The translations under genes were made by a program, and so were the position numbers. From Poa pratensis (lineage: Eukaryota > Streptophyta > Magnoliopsida > Poales > Poaceae), in the NCBI GenBank assembly GCA_947311845.1, contig CAMZMU010000075.1:21238747-21302746 (forward strand): a stretch of DNA of 64,000 nucleotides, in the 5' to 3' direction. Each line of letters starts with the position of its first letter. Position 1 is the stretch's first letter. Shown piece by piece: positions 49,605 through 61,849 of the stretch. A model generated the notes under the pieces. It ran no database searches. It was not told where the DNA came from and worked only from the letters and a program-made list of their open reading frames with translations.

Positions 49605-51253
49605 TGAAGGAGATATGCCCTAGAGGCAATTAATAAAGTGATTTTATTTGTCATATCTCAATTGTTCATAATACGTTTTAATACCATGCTATAACTGTAT
49701 TACACGGAAACTTTAATACACATGTGGTATGAAAACAACCAGGTCCCTAGTAGCCTCTATTTAACTAGTTCGTTGGATAACAGATGATCAAGGTTTCCTG
49801 ATCATGGACAATGGCGTCGGTTAACAACAGAGTCATATCATTAGGTGAATGATTTGATGGACATACCCAAAAGATAGAAACGTAGTTTCATACCTTCGAC
49901 TGTGAGATCATATCAAATCTCTGCTTCTGAAAGATACGGCTGATCGCATGAAACGACATGACTTATATAGCGTGACAATAAAGGTGACACTTTCGGGTAT
50001 CGAAGGAAGCAGTAGAAGCGAGTGATCAAGAGCGGGAATTGCCAGTCACATAGCAGGATAGATACTCTGGGCCCACTCGGTGAGATTACATCAATGAGCT
50101 TACAAGCATGTGACTAGGTCATGGGGATGTAATGTCACAGACGAGTAAAGATAGATTTGTCAATGGCGAGGTCATGCTCGGTAATCGTGATACCGGAGAA
50201 CGACGCTCGGACAATCTAAGTATCGCTAGGCAAGAGGATGAGACTGAACGTCTAAAGGTTCAAACGATAGAAGACATTCGTGGACACACAGGGGCTATCA
50301 TGGATATCCAGATCCCGCTGTTAGTCATTGATCAGAGAGGATGTCTCGATCATGTCTGGAGTGATCCCGAACCGTGGGGTAACACACTTAAGGATGGGTG
50401 ACGATTAGATTGGATTTAGAGAGAAAAGAAACCGGAGACTCCGGAAGTGTTCCGGACATGTCCGATGGAGATCGGAGGGCAACGAAATATGTTTCGGGGT
50501 CCGAATGAATTAAATAATATGTATTTAATATTAATAAGTGTTATTAGTAATTAAATATATATTTATTTAATTAAATTCGAATTTTAAAAGTCATTAAACC
50601 TATATGGGCCTTAGAGGCCCATTAGGGGAAAATCCCAAAAATGAGAAAGGAAAAAAAAGGAGGGAGGAGGGCCGGTCGGCCTGGCTGGGCCGAATGGGGC
50701 CCACCAGGGCCGGCGGCTCCTTGGCCGGCGGTGGCCATGTGGGGTTTAGTCCCACATGGCCTAGCCAAGGGAGATAGTCTCCCTCCTCCTCCTTTAACTA
50801 GGGACCCCCCATGCCTTTGGAATTACACCAATTCTCCCTCTTCTTCTCTCCTACCTTGAGCGTGGTTCCATTTCTAGAGCTGCGTACGGGGAGGGAAGTC
50901 TCTCTACTATACGCACACCGCCGTGCTGCTAGATCCACTCTTCCACTTCCGCTGCTCTGCTGGATCTGGAGCCCGGAGGTCGTCATCCACACCGTACGTG
51001 TGTGGAACCGTGAGGCACCATTGTTTGGTGCTGGGAGCCGTCTTCTTCCACTACACGATCTTGAGGTCGGTTACGTCGGCTTCATCATCGCGCGTCGTCA
51101 TCGAAACAGATCTTTTGATCGTCAACGCTTACGGTCTACAAGGGTATGTATTCCGTTCTCCTCCGTATAGTATATCTGCATAGTATAGTTCTTGGCTAGT
51201 TTATGGTTATCGTCGATAGGAAATTTTTTGTTTTCTGTCTACGATACCCAACA
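49605..51253 (+). mobile_element. Solo LTR, BARE/Angela-type copia
   Basis: It starts TGAAGGAGATATGCCCTAGAGG and ends ATACCCAACA, the recognisable ends of BARE/Angela/WIS LTRs. It is 1649 bp and flanked by the 5-bp duplication GGTGC at 49600-49604 and 51254-51258. No internal retrotransposon sequence is present, so it arose by LTR-LTR recombination. An 89-codon frame at 50132 and others inside are not genes. Confidence 0.93.
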
Positions 51254-51679
51254 GGTGCAACAGTGTTTCTTGAGCAAGTTGGGGAGTAGAGATCCATTTC
51301 CAGTTGTCCAGAAATACAAGTGGTTTGAAACTTTTGTTACCATTAATTTTTTTCGAATATAGGGGGATCCTTCCCCAGTTTTCATTCTTGAATGAAAACT
51401 GATAACAGAGCATCCAGCTTTTAAATCTCACCGCAGCCACAACAGCGGAGAAAAAACCTCCCTTCACCACACCAAGGAAAAAACAGAACTTACATTTGTC
51501 TAAACCCATTTGCATGTATCATTTTAAAATTTTCAGCCCCTTGAAATTTAGGTAACAAAGTTAGCACACTATAATTGATTCTGGACAGATCTATCTCGCC
51601 ATCACATAGTTTCCTTAAAAGGATAATCAAAGCAAGACATATAAAGGGCCATTTCTTTTAATAAAAACCAGTAGGGAAA

Positions 51680-53913
51680 TGAAAGGGCATTTTCCTCCCT
51701 AGCTAAGGGGTTTAGGTGTAGATGACAATATAATTCTAAAACTAACCGTGTGCTCAATTGTTTTAGTCTTATCCAAAGAATTGCACAAGACGGTTATCGC
51801 CCCAACCCACCAAAGTGAAAAGAGTGAAGACGACTTTCCAAGCGGTTTTCATTTTTTGAGTCGTACGAAAACCCTACTATAAAGGGGGTTTCATATTGGA
51901 AGGTATGGGTGGAATCAATTTTACATACAGAAAACTATAACCCAATTTGGCTCCCTACTTTTGTGTGAGATAGCACATTCATTTCCTATTGTTGAGCTAT
52001 TTTCTAGGGCAGAACTTCCAATGGGTAGGCACGGAACTTCCGGTGTGAGCGCTGGAACTTTCTGTAACCGGAACTCGTGCCTCCAGTCCAATATTCTGAG
52101 CTGCGTCAAGTGGTGCAACTTTATGTAAAGTGTCGGAAGTTGGACCAAAGTTCTGTTGGTCGAAACTTCTAGCCACTTTCTCTGGAACATCTGGCCCTGA
52201 AACAGCCCAATGTTTAGAAATGGAGGCAACCTATACAAAGGCCCCTTCTTCCCCTCTTCTATTGTCTCTCTCATCCACCTAAGCCAAACTCAAATACCTA
52301 GATCTCTCACTCTAGCCAACCAAACTTGATGCCCTTCTAGGGTTTAAGTGAGAAGACCTAAATCTACTGTTTTGCCAAAGGAATTTTGATTCCTCTTGCA
52401 TTCCCTTGTGGAACTTGTTACTCTTGGGTTTTGGGCACCCTAGACGAAAGAGGTCACCTAGGAGCCGATTCTTGGTAGTGTAAAGCTTCGTGGTGGTGTT
52501 GGGAGCCTCCAATTGAGTTGTGGAGATAGCCCCAAACTTGTTTATAAATATTTTGATTGCCGCCTTCAAGGGTCAACGCTTAGTGAATCGTGAGACTCCC
52601 CCTTGGTGGAGGCATGACGATAATAAGGTGAGACTTGGTGGCTATTCGGGGTCATCGTGACTCCACACACGTCTCCAACTGAGACCAGCTTCCCTTGGGA
52701 AGTGAACTTCGTGATAGATCTATGTGTCCATTGCGTGGCTTCTAAACCACTTTAGTTACTTGTATCTAGCATTGCTTGCTTGTTTATCTTGTATTCTAGT
52801 TTGTATCCTTGTTGTCATACAGGTTGCTCGTTTAGTTGCATGATCTAGAGAACCTATTTTGTTGTATCTCCCTAAATTGCTAAAATAAAAATAAATTTGT
52901 AGTAGCCTATTCACCCCCGCTCTTGTCGACCTCTACGATCCTTCCAATTGATTTCAGTGTTTCATATCTTTATTTAAGGCTTTACCGCCTAAATAGGAGG
53001 ATGATGACTAAAGGTATGAGGAAGTGGACACCACAACACCTTCCGACAATTCTAGTCCCATCACCATGGGTGATATAAAATTGTTTATGTCATCTTTAGA
53101 GCAGGCATGGTTGAAGAGATTATCAAAAGTTTGGAAGAGAAACTTAATGCCAATGGCCCCTCATCCTCTTCTACCTCTATTACTGAGGAAGTGAAGGACA
53201 GGGAGTCCACCTAATACCCTCAATTTCCTAAAACCGATAATGGGTCTAAGACGTATCATACCATGCCACCACCACAACACAACCTCATATAATCAACCAA
53301 GGTCCTCCTCCCATGTTAGATGCTTCTCGTTTTGCTAATTGGAAGTTTTCTATGCAATCTCATATTAGTAGCTCATCAATGCAACTTTGGAGAACTATCC
53401 AAGTGGGATATCGGCCCCAACAACTTTTCTCCATGAGAGGCCGTCGATGAGCAACTCAATGCGACCGCGTTGCATATGATCCAAAAGGGATGCCCGAGTG
53501 TTGATCACATCTGGTCTTTCAAGGCCTCCAAGAAAGTATGGGATTATATTGAAGTGCTATATGAAGGAAACGCGAGCCTTCAACGCTCCAAGTTTGCCAT
53601 TCTCAACAACAAGTCAGGGACTTCTTCATGCTCGAAGATGGGTCCCCCAAAGAGCTATTTAGGTAACTCAAATCTCGTGTGGTAGCCCTGAGGGATTATG
53701 GTTGCAAAGATAATGACGATGAATGGTTGAAGACCAAGTTCCTCCAAACCATCATCAACAATAAGACAATGGTTATGATAATCCACTCAAGACCGGATAA
53801 TCCATCATTGACCCAAGTGATGTTCTGGTGAACTTTGTCATCATGGACATGTTGAGCAAGACCTCGGAGAATGCCTCCGTGCCGACTCGGGCTCTAGCTA
53901 GAATTGATGAACC
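51680..53913 (+). mobile_element. Older Sirevirus-type copia relic: 5' LTR plus partial gag
   Basis: The LTR starts TGAAAGGGCATTTTCC (51680) and ends GATCCTTCCA (52946), parallel to the termini of the intact element at 31378. A degenerate primer-binding site (ATTGATTTCAG) follows. Then come gag fragments: NWKFSMQSHI (about 53338), MIQKGCPSVDHIWSFKASKKVWDY (53470 onward) and VIMDMLSKTSENAS (about 53835), separated by stops. It is cut off at about 53913; pol and 3' LTR are missing. It is much more diverged than the full-length copy. Confidence 0.75.
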
Positions 53914-54597
53914 CTAAACTATGTTGTTTCAGCTCAGCCCCCATCGCTGCCTCGCATGAGCCTCTGACGGAGTGGAAGAAGAAGCATGGAAAAGAACATG
54001 TAAAACTGCAACAGATTGGACCCTCGAACTCCAATAGAACTCCAAACAACCAAAATTTTAGCGTCATGCCAGATGTGTCCCAAAAGGAAGAGCAAAGCAA
54101 AGGTAGCATGACCAAAGGTGAACCAACACCCTGGACTGCTGCGAAAAATCTCCTGATTAGCAATGTGTCACATTTATTTTACGGAATTAAGTTCGTCACC
54201 ATAGAACTATATTGTTAAACTATTTATTTAGCACTTTATTAAGATTCTGCTCTTGTAAAGGGAACGTCCGTTCTCACAATTTACCCTGCGTCAACCAAAA
54301 AATTCAGAAATGTTCTAAACAATCGACATACAAGTACGTAAAGCTCACATCCTTGTTTATCTCTGAAGACAAGATGTCCTATCCATTGAACAACTATTGC
54401 TTCCCATTATCTATTGTGTATGGTTCTTTTTGCTGGATTATTTTGCAAAAAAAAAAACATAAAGGCGAATTGCTTGGGAATTTTAGACCATGCTTCTGAA
54501 AAGGGAAAAAAAGGCCCCTCACTCGTACAAAAAGGCAGAAGCATGGCATGCCTGAGTGCCCGTTGATCGATGTAACGAATTAGGTGCTAGCAAGCTA
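53914..54597. other. Unidentified, transposon-like
   Basis: An open frame of 104 codons at 53904-54218 overlaps the end of the relic and has no recognised domain. Nothing else is supported. Confidence 0.3.
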
Positions 54598-54669
54598 CTC
54601 CCTCCGTTCCAAATTAATTGACTTCCACATGTAGACAAATGGAAGTCAATTAATTTGGAACGGAGGGGG
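54598..54669. mobile_element. Short Stowaway MITE
   Basis: A near-perfect 72-bp hairpin: CTCCCTCCGTTCCAAATTAA, a small loop, and its inverse, flanked by TA (54596-54597, 54670-54671). Confidence 0.9.
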
Positions 54670-54671
54670 TA

Positions 54672-55475
54672 CAAGTAAAGCAAGTCCAGCTTCAGCTCCA
54701 ACTGATCCAAACACAAGCAAGCCCAACACAAGCAAGCCCACTTGCCATCTAGGTAGGCCTCATCAAGGCCCATCGATACACTCTCAGTGCTCTCTGCCGC
54801 TGCGGACCTAGCAGTGAAGTGACTAGAGCAGCAGCAGCAAGTGGCCTGGTAGCGCCGGCCGGGTGAAACATATGCTATGCTGTGTGAGTCCTCCTTATCG
54901 CCATCAGTCACGCCCGCATGGAGTTATGGCCATCGATTAACTGGAGTGATGCACCGATCCTAAGTAAGTAGGCCGTTTATTGCATGAAGCTAAGTACCTA
55001 ACTACCACTATTGGTGTAGGGTGCATGATTACGTTCTCTCTTCAGTAACTGCATGCAGACGCTCAGTACTGTACATCTTGATTGGTTGACATGTGCCACG
55101 ATCTTGCTAGAAGCTATAGCTCATCGTGGATGGACCATCTTCGATCTATCTACCTCGGCCCTTGATCGAGAGACCCAACCAACCCCGGTTGGTTGTCTGA
55201 AACACTCGTAAATCTTTGTGCAGTTTTAGCAAAATGTAGCTGCATTTTTTGCTCTTGTAGATCATGCACGAAGTGACAGTTGAGACGACGATCGAATGTT
55301 GACTGGAACGAAAATAAGACAGTGCACACAGAAGTATCTGGTCAGCAAAACATCACAACTGACAACGCCTCGACTTGGATCATCAAACGCAAAACCAACG
55401 GTTCATATACAACCAACAGCACAATTTATTCCTCGGCCGATGGATCGACGGCGACGTATAGCCAGCCACAGGGTG
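54672..55475. other. Intergenic, 3' of the KCS gene
   Basis: It contains an AAGCAAGCCCA direct repeat (about 54713-54740) and, close to the KCS stop, presumed 3'UTR. No gene. Confidence 0.45.
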
Positions 55476-58400
55476 TCACTGCTGCTTCTGCTCCTGCTGC
55501 TGCTCTTGCTGCTGGGGCTGGTAGTTCTGCCTGCGCGGGGTCGGCACGGGCAAGGCGGCGGGGTAGCGGTGGACGCTGGCGTTCCAGGGGTTGTCGGCGT
55601 CGGGTCCGGCGTCGCGGAGCGCGCGCCAGACGTTGCTGCAGGCCTTGAACCCGGTGCCGAAGGCGAGCATCCAGAGCCGGTCGCCGGCGCGGACGCGGCG
55701 CTTGGCCTCGAAGTAGGCGAGCTCGTAGAAGACGAGGCTGCTGGAGGTGTTGCCGAACCGGTGCAGCGTCGCGCGGGCGGGCTCCACCACGGCCGGGCCG
55801 AACCCCATCAGCTTCGCCACCGTGTCGATCACCGCCTTCCCGCCGGAGTGGATGCACATGTGCTCGAACGCGCGCTGGAAGTCCGGCACCAGCGCCGCTG
55901 AAGCCTTCGGGTTGCCGCCGCTGTACGCCCACGCCACACGGTACACGTACCTGCAGTGTGTACGGCCGGCGAGATCGCGTCAGTGTATTTATTATTGGAT
56001 CTTGAAAATGCGTGGCAATTTTACGAATGAGATTTTAATTTCAATCTTAGTTCTATATTGATAAGTTAGCTGAAGTTATCCCTCATCGCCATGCATGTCA
56101 GTCCTTACACTGCGCTGGCATATTAATAGTGCTGCATGTTACTGAAGCTGCACACTTTTAACACCGCGTCAGTACTCTTGAAAATTGCAGGCAAAGGATG
56201 AAAATGCGTGGCAATTTTACGAGCTGCACTTTTCGATTTTAATTTCTACTATCTTGATTAGTTGGCCAAAAAAGTTATCTTAGATCTCAGTCACATTTGT
56301 AAGCTATCTTCATCAAATATCAGATCCTCCTCATCGCAATGTCACTCCATACTCCCTTCTTCCGCAACTTATTTGACCAACTTTATAGTGAAAAGCTCCT
56401 GCATTTATGACACTAAATTTATCACTAGATTCGTCTTGAAATGAAGTTTCAAAATATACCAATTTGATGTCATATATTTTGGTGTTATTTTGTATAAAGT
56501 TAGTCAAATTTAGAAAAGTTTGACTTAGAACAAAACCTAGAAGTACACTTATTCGAGTACGGAGGGGAGTACATAATATTGCCCTTCATGTATAGCTGCA
56601 TGTTACTGAATGTTATGTGTAAAAATATAAGCAAATGTCTTGGTACATATTAGTGATAGTGAACAAAATTACAACGTTAAGCTGTTTTGAGTCATGTATG
56701 GAAAGAACAGAGAACCAAATACTCCCTCCGTTTTTTAATATAAGATGTTTTAGTTTTTATCCACATTCACATGCACACAAATGTATGTAGACACATTTTA
56801 TTTTATATGTTCACTTATTTTAGTGTGCATATAGACAACATGTGTACCACCTGAAACATCTTATATTAAAAAACGGAGGGAGTAGTAGTGTGTTCATAGT
56901 AAAACAACGACTACACATTTACTGAAAAGGCTACAGATGCCGAGCGCTCATGCTCCATTAAGTTTTCCTATTGCTGCTCTGAAGATGCATGTGAGGTGTG
57001 CTACGCTTAGTACAAGTTTGAAGCTATGCTTCAAATGTTGAAACCAAAAGTCAAGGTGACCTTTATGTACAAATATTGCACTACTGTCTGTACAAATCGG
57101 GATAGTGGAAAACATCATCTAAAATCTCTCAAAACACTTATTTCGTCATAGCCATAAAATCAACAAGGAACAGTCCGAAAAGATAAGTTGAAGGTACTTC
57201 TTCATTCAACAATTGCCGATCAAACGATCTAAGTTCGACTTCAGTTTTTACTATCAAAACGAGATATCTTCCTCTTTTTATGTTTTTTTATTTGATCTGA
57301 AAGTTGATTTTAACGAATAATTGACGGTCTATGGACGGGATCTCCTTTTTTCTTTTGAGTTTGATGAGGTGTTATTTTGGTTTATTTTCCTTTTAATAAC
57401 GTAGACACCTAGAGCCTAGAGGGACACCACATCCATGAACCACGCGCTCCTATAATTATTCTTGAAGCTACCCACAAACGTTTCTAGCATGTTCTCCTTC
57501 CGATCCAAAATTAATATCCTCCTAGAGTAGAGACAAGAATTATTAACGGTATAAACGCCAAAGCTACTCTGCACAATTCGTTATGGCTACAACCTTCTCT
57601 TTTTCCTCCCCAATTACAATCAATACTAGAGATGTTCTGTAAAAAAAAGTTCTACTGTACCAGAGAGTAATAGATCACAAGTTAAAATACTCAACACTGA
57701 GTATGAAAGACATGAGCAAATTTGCACCGAGAGTGTAGAAGGACTTGCATTTTAGTTAAGGTTGAATATGCAAAAAAGAGCTCACATTGTAGAGCAGAGG
57801 AACTCTGATCTACAGTTGGCTCACAATGGTATAAGCCAGATCAGATCAGAGGACTTCCATACTGTCTCTGTGTCTCATTTCTGGCGTTGTTTTAGTTACA
57901 CGGGCAACTAAAATAAGCATGTACTCCATTAGATCATGAGTAGATTTTGTCGTCAGTTTGGTAGAAATTAATACTCCATGTTTTTTTAGAGCAGCATTGC
58001 TGTCTTTGGGTGAAAAGCTGTTTATCTAGTCGCACCGTGGCAGAGATACCAGAGTAGCAAAGTTACTATACTGGCGTGTGAAATCTGTGGACGGCGCAGC
58101 TGCCGTTAATGCGCGCAGAGGCCAGAGGTGAAGCATCGAGACACACAATTTACTGCGAGGCAATACGTCAGGTACGGTACCTGAGCAGCTCCGAGACAGG
58201 GAGCACGTAGGGCGCGAGCGTGGAGATGTGCTGGCGGAGGCCCGCGCCGGCGACGCGCACGAGGTCCTTGGTGAGCGCGACGCCCACCATGCCGTCCTCG
58301 TCCTCCATCTGCACGGCGGCGTTGTAGGCGGCGTCGTCGGCGCCGTGGTGCGTGCGCAGCGTGCGGAGCAGCTCGTACTTGGCGGCGGCGCGGCGGGCAG

Positions 58401-59130
58401 GCACGTCGGTGATGAGCGCCGCCGCGCTGCCGACGCGGAAGATGCAGTTGGTGACCAGCATGTGCTTGTTGTTGCCGAAGTACCAGTTGAGGCTGGTGTT
58501 CTCCGTCACCACCACCAGCGCGTACCCTGGCCTGCGCTGGACGCGTAGCGCGCGCGCCGCCATGTCGATGCCCACCGCGCCGGCGCTGCACCCCATCCCG
58601 GCGAGGCTGTACGACTTGACGTCGTCCCTCATCTTGAACCGGCGCACGATCATGGACGCCAGGGACGGCTGCGGGGAGAACATGGAGCAGGCGACAACGA
58701 GGACGCTGACGTCGCGCGGGGAGACGTCGGACTTGGCGAGCAGCTGGGAGACCACGGCGAAGAGGCCCTCCTCGGCCTCCTGGATGGCGAAGGCCTGCGT
58801 CTTCTCGAACTTGCCGGAGAAGATGAAGGGCGGCGCGAAGGTCTCCTGCCCGAGGCCGGACTTGCGGAAGATGAGCCGCATGAAGTCGGCGGTCTCGTCA
58901 GTGTAGCGGCCGGAGCGGAGCCCGAAGTACTCGCACACCTCTAGGTTGCACTGCCGCTCCGCGTCTGGGAGGTGGCAGCTGTAGTTGAGCAGGTACACCG
59001 GACGCTGCCGCCGGAGCACGCGGCGGAGGACGGTGACGACGAAAGCGAGCGCTGAGGCGATGAGCGGCACGAGGATGGGAAGCGGGAGGGAGCGGAGCGA
59101 TGACACGACCGCGGCCATGGACGACGACAT
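55476..59130 (-). CDS. KCS: 3-ketoacyl-CoA synthase (fatty acid elongase condensing enzyme)
   Basis: There are two exons on the minus strand, 59130-58181 and 55950-55476, joined at AG/G by a 2.23-kb GT-AG intron; the product is 474 aa. The N-terminal hydrophobic stretch (about 15-38) is the usual ER membrane anchor. The FAE1/type III condensing domain has the catalytic Cys181 in [10 protein letters not shown], His351 in CIHSGGKAV and Asn384 in [27 protein letters not shown] is the family motif. It condenses malonyl-CoA with long-chain acyl-CoA in the first step of very-long-chain fatty acid synthesis for waxes, suberin or sphingolipids. It is slightly shorter than typical (about 490-510 aa) and ends in a Gln-rich tail ([12 protein letters not shown]). 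Which KCS subgroup it belongs to cannot be told by eye. The intron holds two Stowaway MITEs. Confidence 0.93.
56352..56569. mobile_element. Stowaway-type MITE in the KCS intron (diverged)
   Basis: Ends CTCCCTTCTTCCG and CGGAGGGGAG are flanked by TA (56350-56351, 56570-56571). The interior TTGACCAACTTTAT/ATAAAGTTAGTCAA is inverted. Confidence 0.8.
56722..56882. mobile_element. Stowaway MITE in the KCS intron
   Basis: A 161-bp foldback with ends CTCCCTCCGTTTTTTAATAT and its inverse is flanked by TA (56720-56721, 56883-56884). Confidence 0.92.
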
Positions 59131-59265
59131 CGCCGGCGTCCCCCGCTAGCTCTTCGGCCGAGAGCTAGAGGCGCGCGGCGTGGTTGCTAGGGACTACGAA
59201 TGGGCCGTGTTGTAATAGGCTGCAGGGTGTTTCGGAATATATTTTGGAGTGAGACGTTCACCTTG

Positions 59266-59274
59266 TATTTATAG
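59266..59274 (-). promoter_or_regulatory. TATA box of KCS
   Basis: CTATAAATA on the minus strand lies about 136 nt upstream of the KCS ATG at 59130. Confidence 0.65.
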
Positions 59275-59404
59275 GCAGCAAGTCCAAAGCTGTATGGGGC
59301 TGAAACCCATAGCGTGACAAGTGTAGTAGACACCGGTACGTGCCACCTGTGCCCATACTTACCCCTGTATCAGGTAGATCGAAGCTGGGTGTAAACATTT
59401 TGTT

Positions 59405-59652
59405 GGAGTACCATTTGTTTCATTTATTTTTAGTTAAAAGTCAACATAATGTAACTTTAACCAATTTTATTGATAAAAATATGAACGTTTTGAATATAAA
59501 CTTAACATCAATAGACTCACCATAGTATATATTTTTACTTTACGTTTATCTAATTTTATTGTTCATATTTTTGTTTATAAAATTGGTCAATGTTAGGGTC
59601 TATTGACTTTTAACTAAAAATATACGCCTTATTTTACGAAACGGAGGTGGTA
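59405..59652. mobile_element. Decayed Stowaway-type MITE
   Basis: The left end (about ACCATTTGTTTCATTTATTTTTAG) and the right end (inverse of CTAAAAATATACGCC...ACGGAGGTGG) form a long imperfect foldback: TTAGTTAAAAGTCAA against TTGACTTTTAACTAA. Terminal bases are mutated. Confidence 0.65.
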
Positions 59653-59776
59653 TTAAGTTGATGAAAACTCCCATACCGTGGCAACATGCTGAGTATGGTG
59701 CTCACGCGCATATAATATTCAGAAAGTAATTCCTCTGTCCTAGAATACAATACGTTTTAATAGGCTTGGCAAATAC

Positions 59777-59851
59777 TTTCTCCGTCCCAAAATACAATAC
59801 GTTTTGGTAGGCTAAACAAGCCTATCAGAGCGTTTTATATTTCAAGACAGA
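59777..59851. mobile_element. Short Stowaway-type MITE relic
   Basis: CTTTCTCCGTCCCAAAATAC at the left and TTTCAAGACAGAG at the right are mutated Stowaway ends. A partial sister copy (CCTCTGTCCTAGAATAC, 59733) lies directly before it. Confidence 0.55.
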
Positions 59852-60079
59852 GATACGTAGTATTTAGTCAACTTACGTTCATAGCATTGTCAGCTTTGTT
59901 GGGCTCAGAAGGACAACGAATCTCAAAACGCTCATGTCGAGTTCAAGATTGGCGGTGGCAAGGATGCATAATGATAGCCCCATAGTTCGGTTGGCATGTA
60001 CTGATGTACATGGTTTGGATGGGGAGAAAACGATGATTCATAGCTATTGTGCAAATATAGTTTCGTCTACATGGCGATA

Positions 60080-60618
60080 TCCACGTCGGAACTGTGTGCA
60101 TAACAACTATGAGCCACGTGACGACGTATGCAACAGTCTACTCGACAAGTAGGGGCGGCATCACAAGAGGGACTCTGACTTTGGTGGTGCTCTTTGAGTA
60201 CGGAGCCTCTGTCTCCGATGTGAAACCACTAGATATGGTATTTATTGGTTATACATGGCAATGCCACACTTCTACTTGTTACCTTCTTGAAGGCATTGTA
60301 TGGAAACTGTCCGGACTCTCTTTAGGGTGAAAACTCATGATTCGATTTTGGTGGTTAGATCGAATGATATCCGTGCCTGAGAACTATTTTATTCCTGGAG
60401 GCATCGGTATAGGAGAACCTATTTTGGAGTTTGTGTTTTTGTCAATGTTAATTTGTGGTTATTTTCTGTTGCTGCGAACCTCTGATCACTTCGACGTGTT
60501 TTTTGTCGTTTTGGCTATGTGCATGCTTGATGTCGACTTACTCTTGACATTATGTTATTGTAGAGGCCGGGTGTAATTGATATCTTCTTGATATTAATAT
60601 ATTCACTTTATTTAAAAA
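60080..60618 (+). mobile_element. Non-LTR (LINE) retrotransposon 3' end
   Basis: GGCCGGGTGTAATTGATATC, followed by TTGATATTAATATATTC and a short A-rich tail (about 60572-60618), is the typical terminus of grass LINEs. The region before it has no intact ORF. The upstream limit is a guess. Confidence 0.5.
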
Positions 60619-61439
60619 ATGTCCCTAACATTGTGTCCATCGTATCATGTGAAAGCTGAGTGCACACATTTTTTTTGGTTGGTATTAATTGAGATAAAAA
60701 TCCCTCATTGAAAAAAGTGGACATATTTCATACACATGGCTCGTCCGAAATGGGAAAGCCCTTCTAATAATTTTCTTGGATGCTCATCAAGATGGTACGT
60801 ATCTGTGATGATTCTAGTGAACTTTACATTGAAATAGGTATTTTTTCCTCAACACAAGAGAAACATCAAATACGTTTCCAAAAGAATGTCATCCGTGGAC
60901 CGTGGTGGTATGGCCCCTATATCTGTTTACGGATAGCCTAGACAACAACCCAACTCTATCATTCTCTCGCCCTTCCTCAATATGGCATCGCGACCTCCCC
61001 TGGTGTAATCACTGGAGTGGCTAACAATGATGTGAAATGGATTGGTCAGGGAGGACGATACAACCTATGACTTAGGAGTGGACGCCTTCGTGGTTGGTTA
61101 TTTCATCTTTGGAGAATAGCCCCCCCACTAATAGATCTAGGATTTCTTACCTTCCCGACTGTTCCCTAGTGCCCACCTTCGACACCATGTCCACATTGCC
61201 CCCACATTCTTTGACCGCTCGCAGATCGGGAGCTGGTGCACAAGCGCAAGGTAGCCAAGTCGTTGTCACCGAGATGGAGCTACACTAGAACAATGTCTTC
61301 CACCTTGAAGAGGTCATCTAGCACCAACTCCACAAGTAAGAAACTAGGGGACATGTGCCATAACCATCACAAGCATGACACTGCTATCACCATGATCGTC
61401 TTAGAGAGAAGCAGTGGAAGAGTCCAAAGGGAAGACCAG
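60619..61439. other. Intergenic, no supported feature
   Basis: Several short open frames, none with a recognisable domain. Confidence 0.4.
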
Positions 61440-61724
61440 TGTTGGAAATATGCCCTAGAGAGCAATCATGTATGGTGTTATTTCCTAAGTGTATTAAAAA
61501 TTATGTAATTGTCCTTAAAACATCATCATTTTTTATCATTGAAATCCTGATGTGGTTGTGGAACTATATATATATGGTATGACTCTTGTTGTAATTGTTC
61601 CAATTCAATGAGGTTATGGGGACACATACCATTGGCTACTGTATGACTCGATTGATGACTCGATCATGGGCAGAGTGTCCCAATGTCTTGTATAATATAA
61701 AGACAATATGCATCAATAATCCGT
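61440..61724 (+). mobile_element. BARE/Angela-type LTR fragment (5' end only)
   Basis: It begins TGTTGGAAATATGCCCTAGAG, the canonical BARE/Angela LTR start, and decays within about 280 bp up to the left end of the next element. Confidence 0.65.
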
Positions 61725-61849
61725 TTTGGTGCCCGGGCACAGGTGCTCCCGATATCCCGTACCTCTATTCACATCAAGATGTGGTTCGATGCTTTCCTGC
61801 GCACAATTTTTACCACGGTAATTCACGGAACAGCTGGCAAGATTCTCAT

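Noticed and set aside
50132..50401. 89-codon frame
   Set aside because: It lies inside the BARE/Angela solo LTR and is not a gene.
50432..50444. CCGGAGACTCCGG in the Angela-type solo LTR as evidence of a Sirevirus
   Set aside because: A single occurrence; the LTR ends and target duplication clearly assign it to BARE/Angela.
54519..54911. 130-codon minus-strand frame
   Set aside because: It runs through a Stowaway hairpin and simple repeats and has no recognisable domain.
58106..58906. Long plus- and minus-strand frames over KCS exon 1
   Set aside because: Shadow frames of the GC-rich KCS coding exon, whose own frame has all family motifs.
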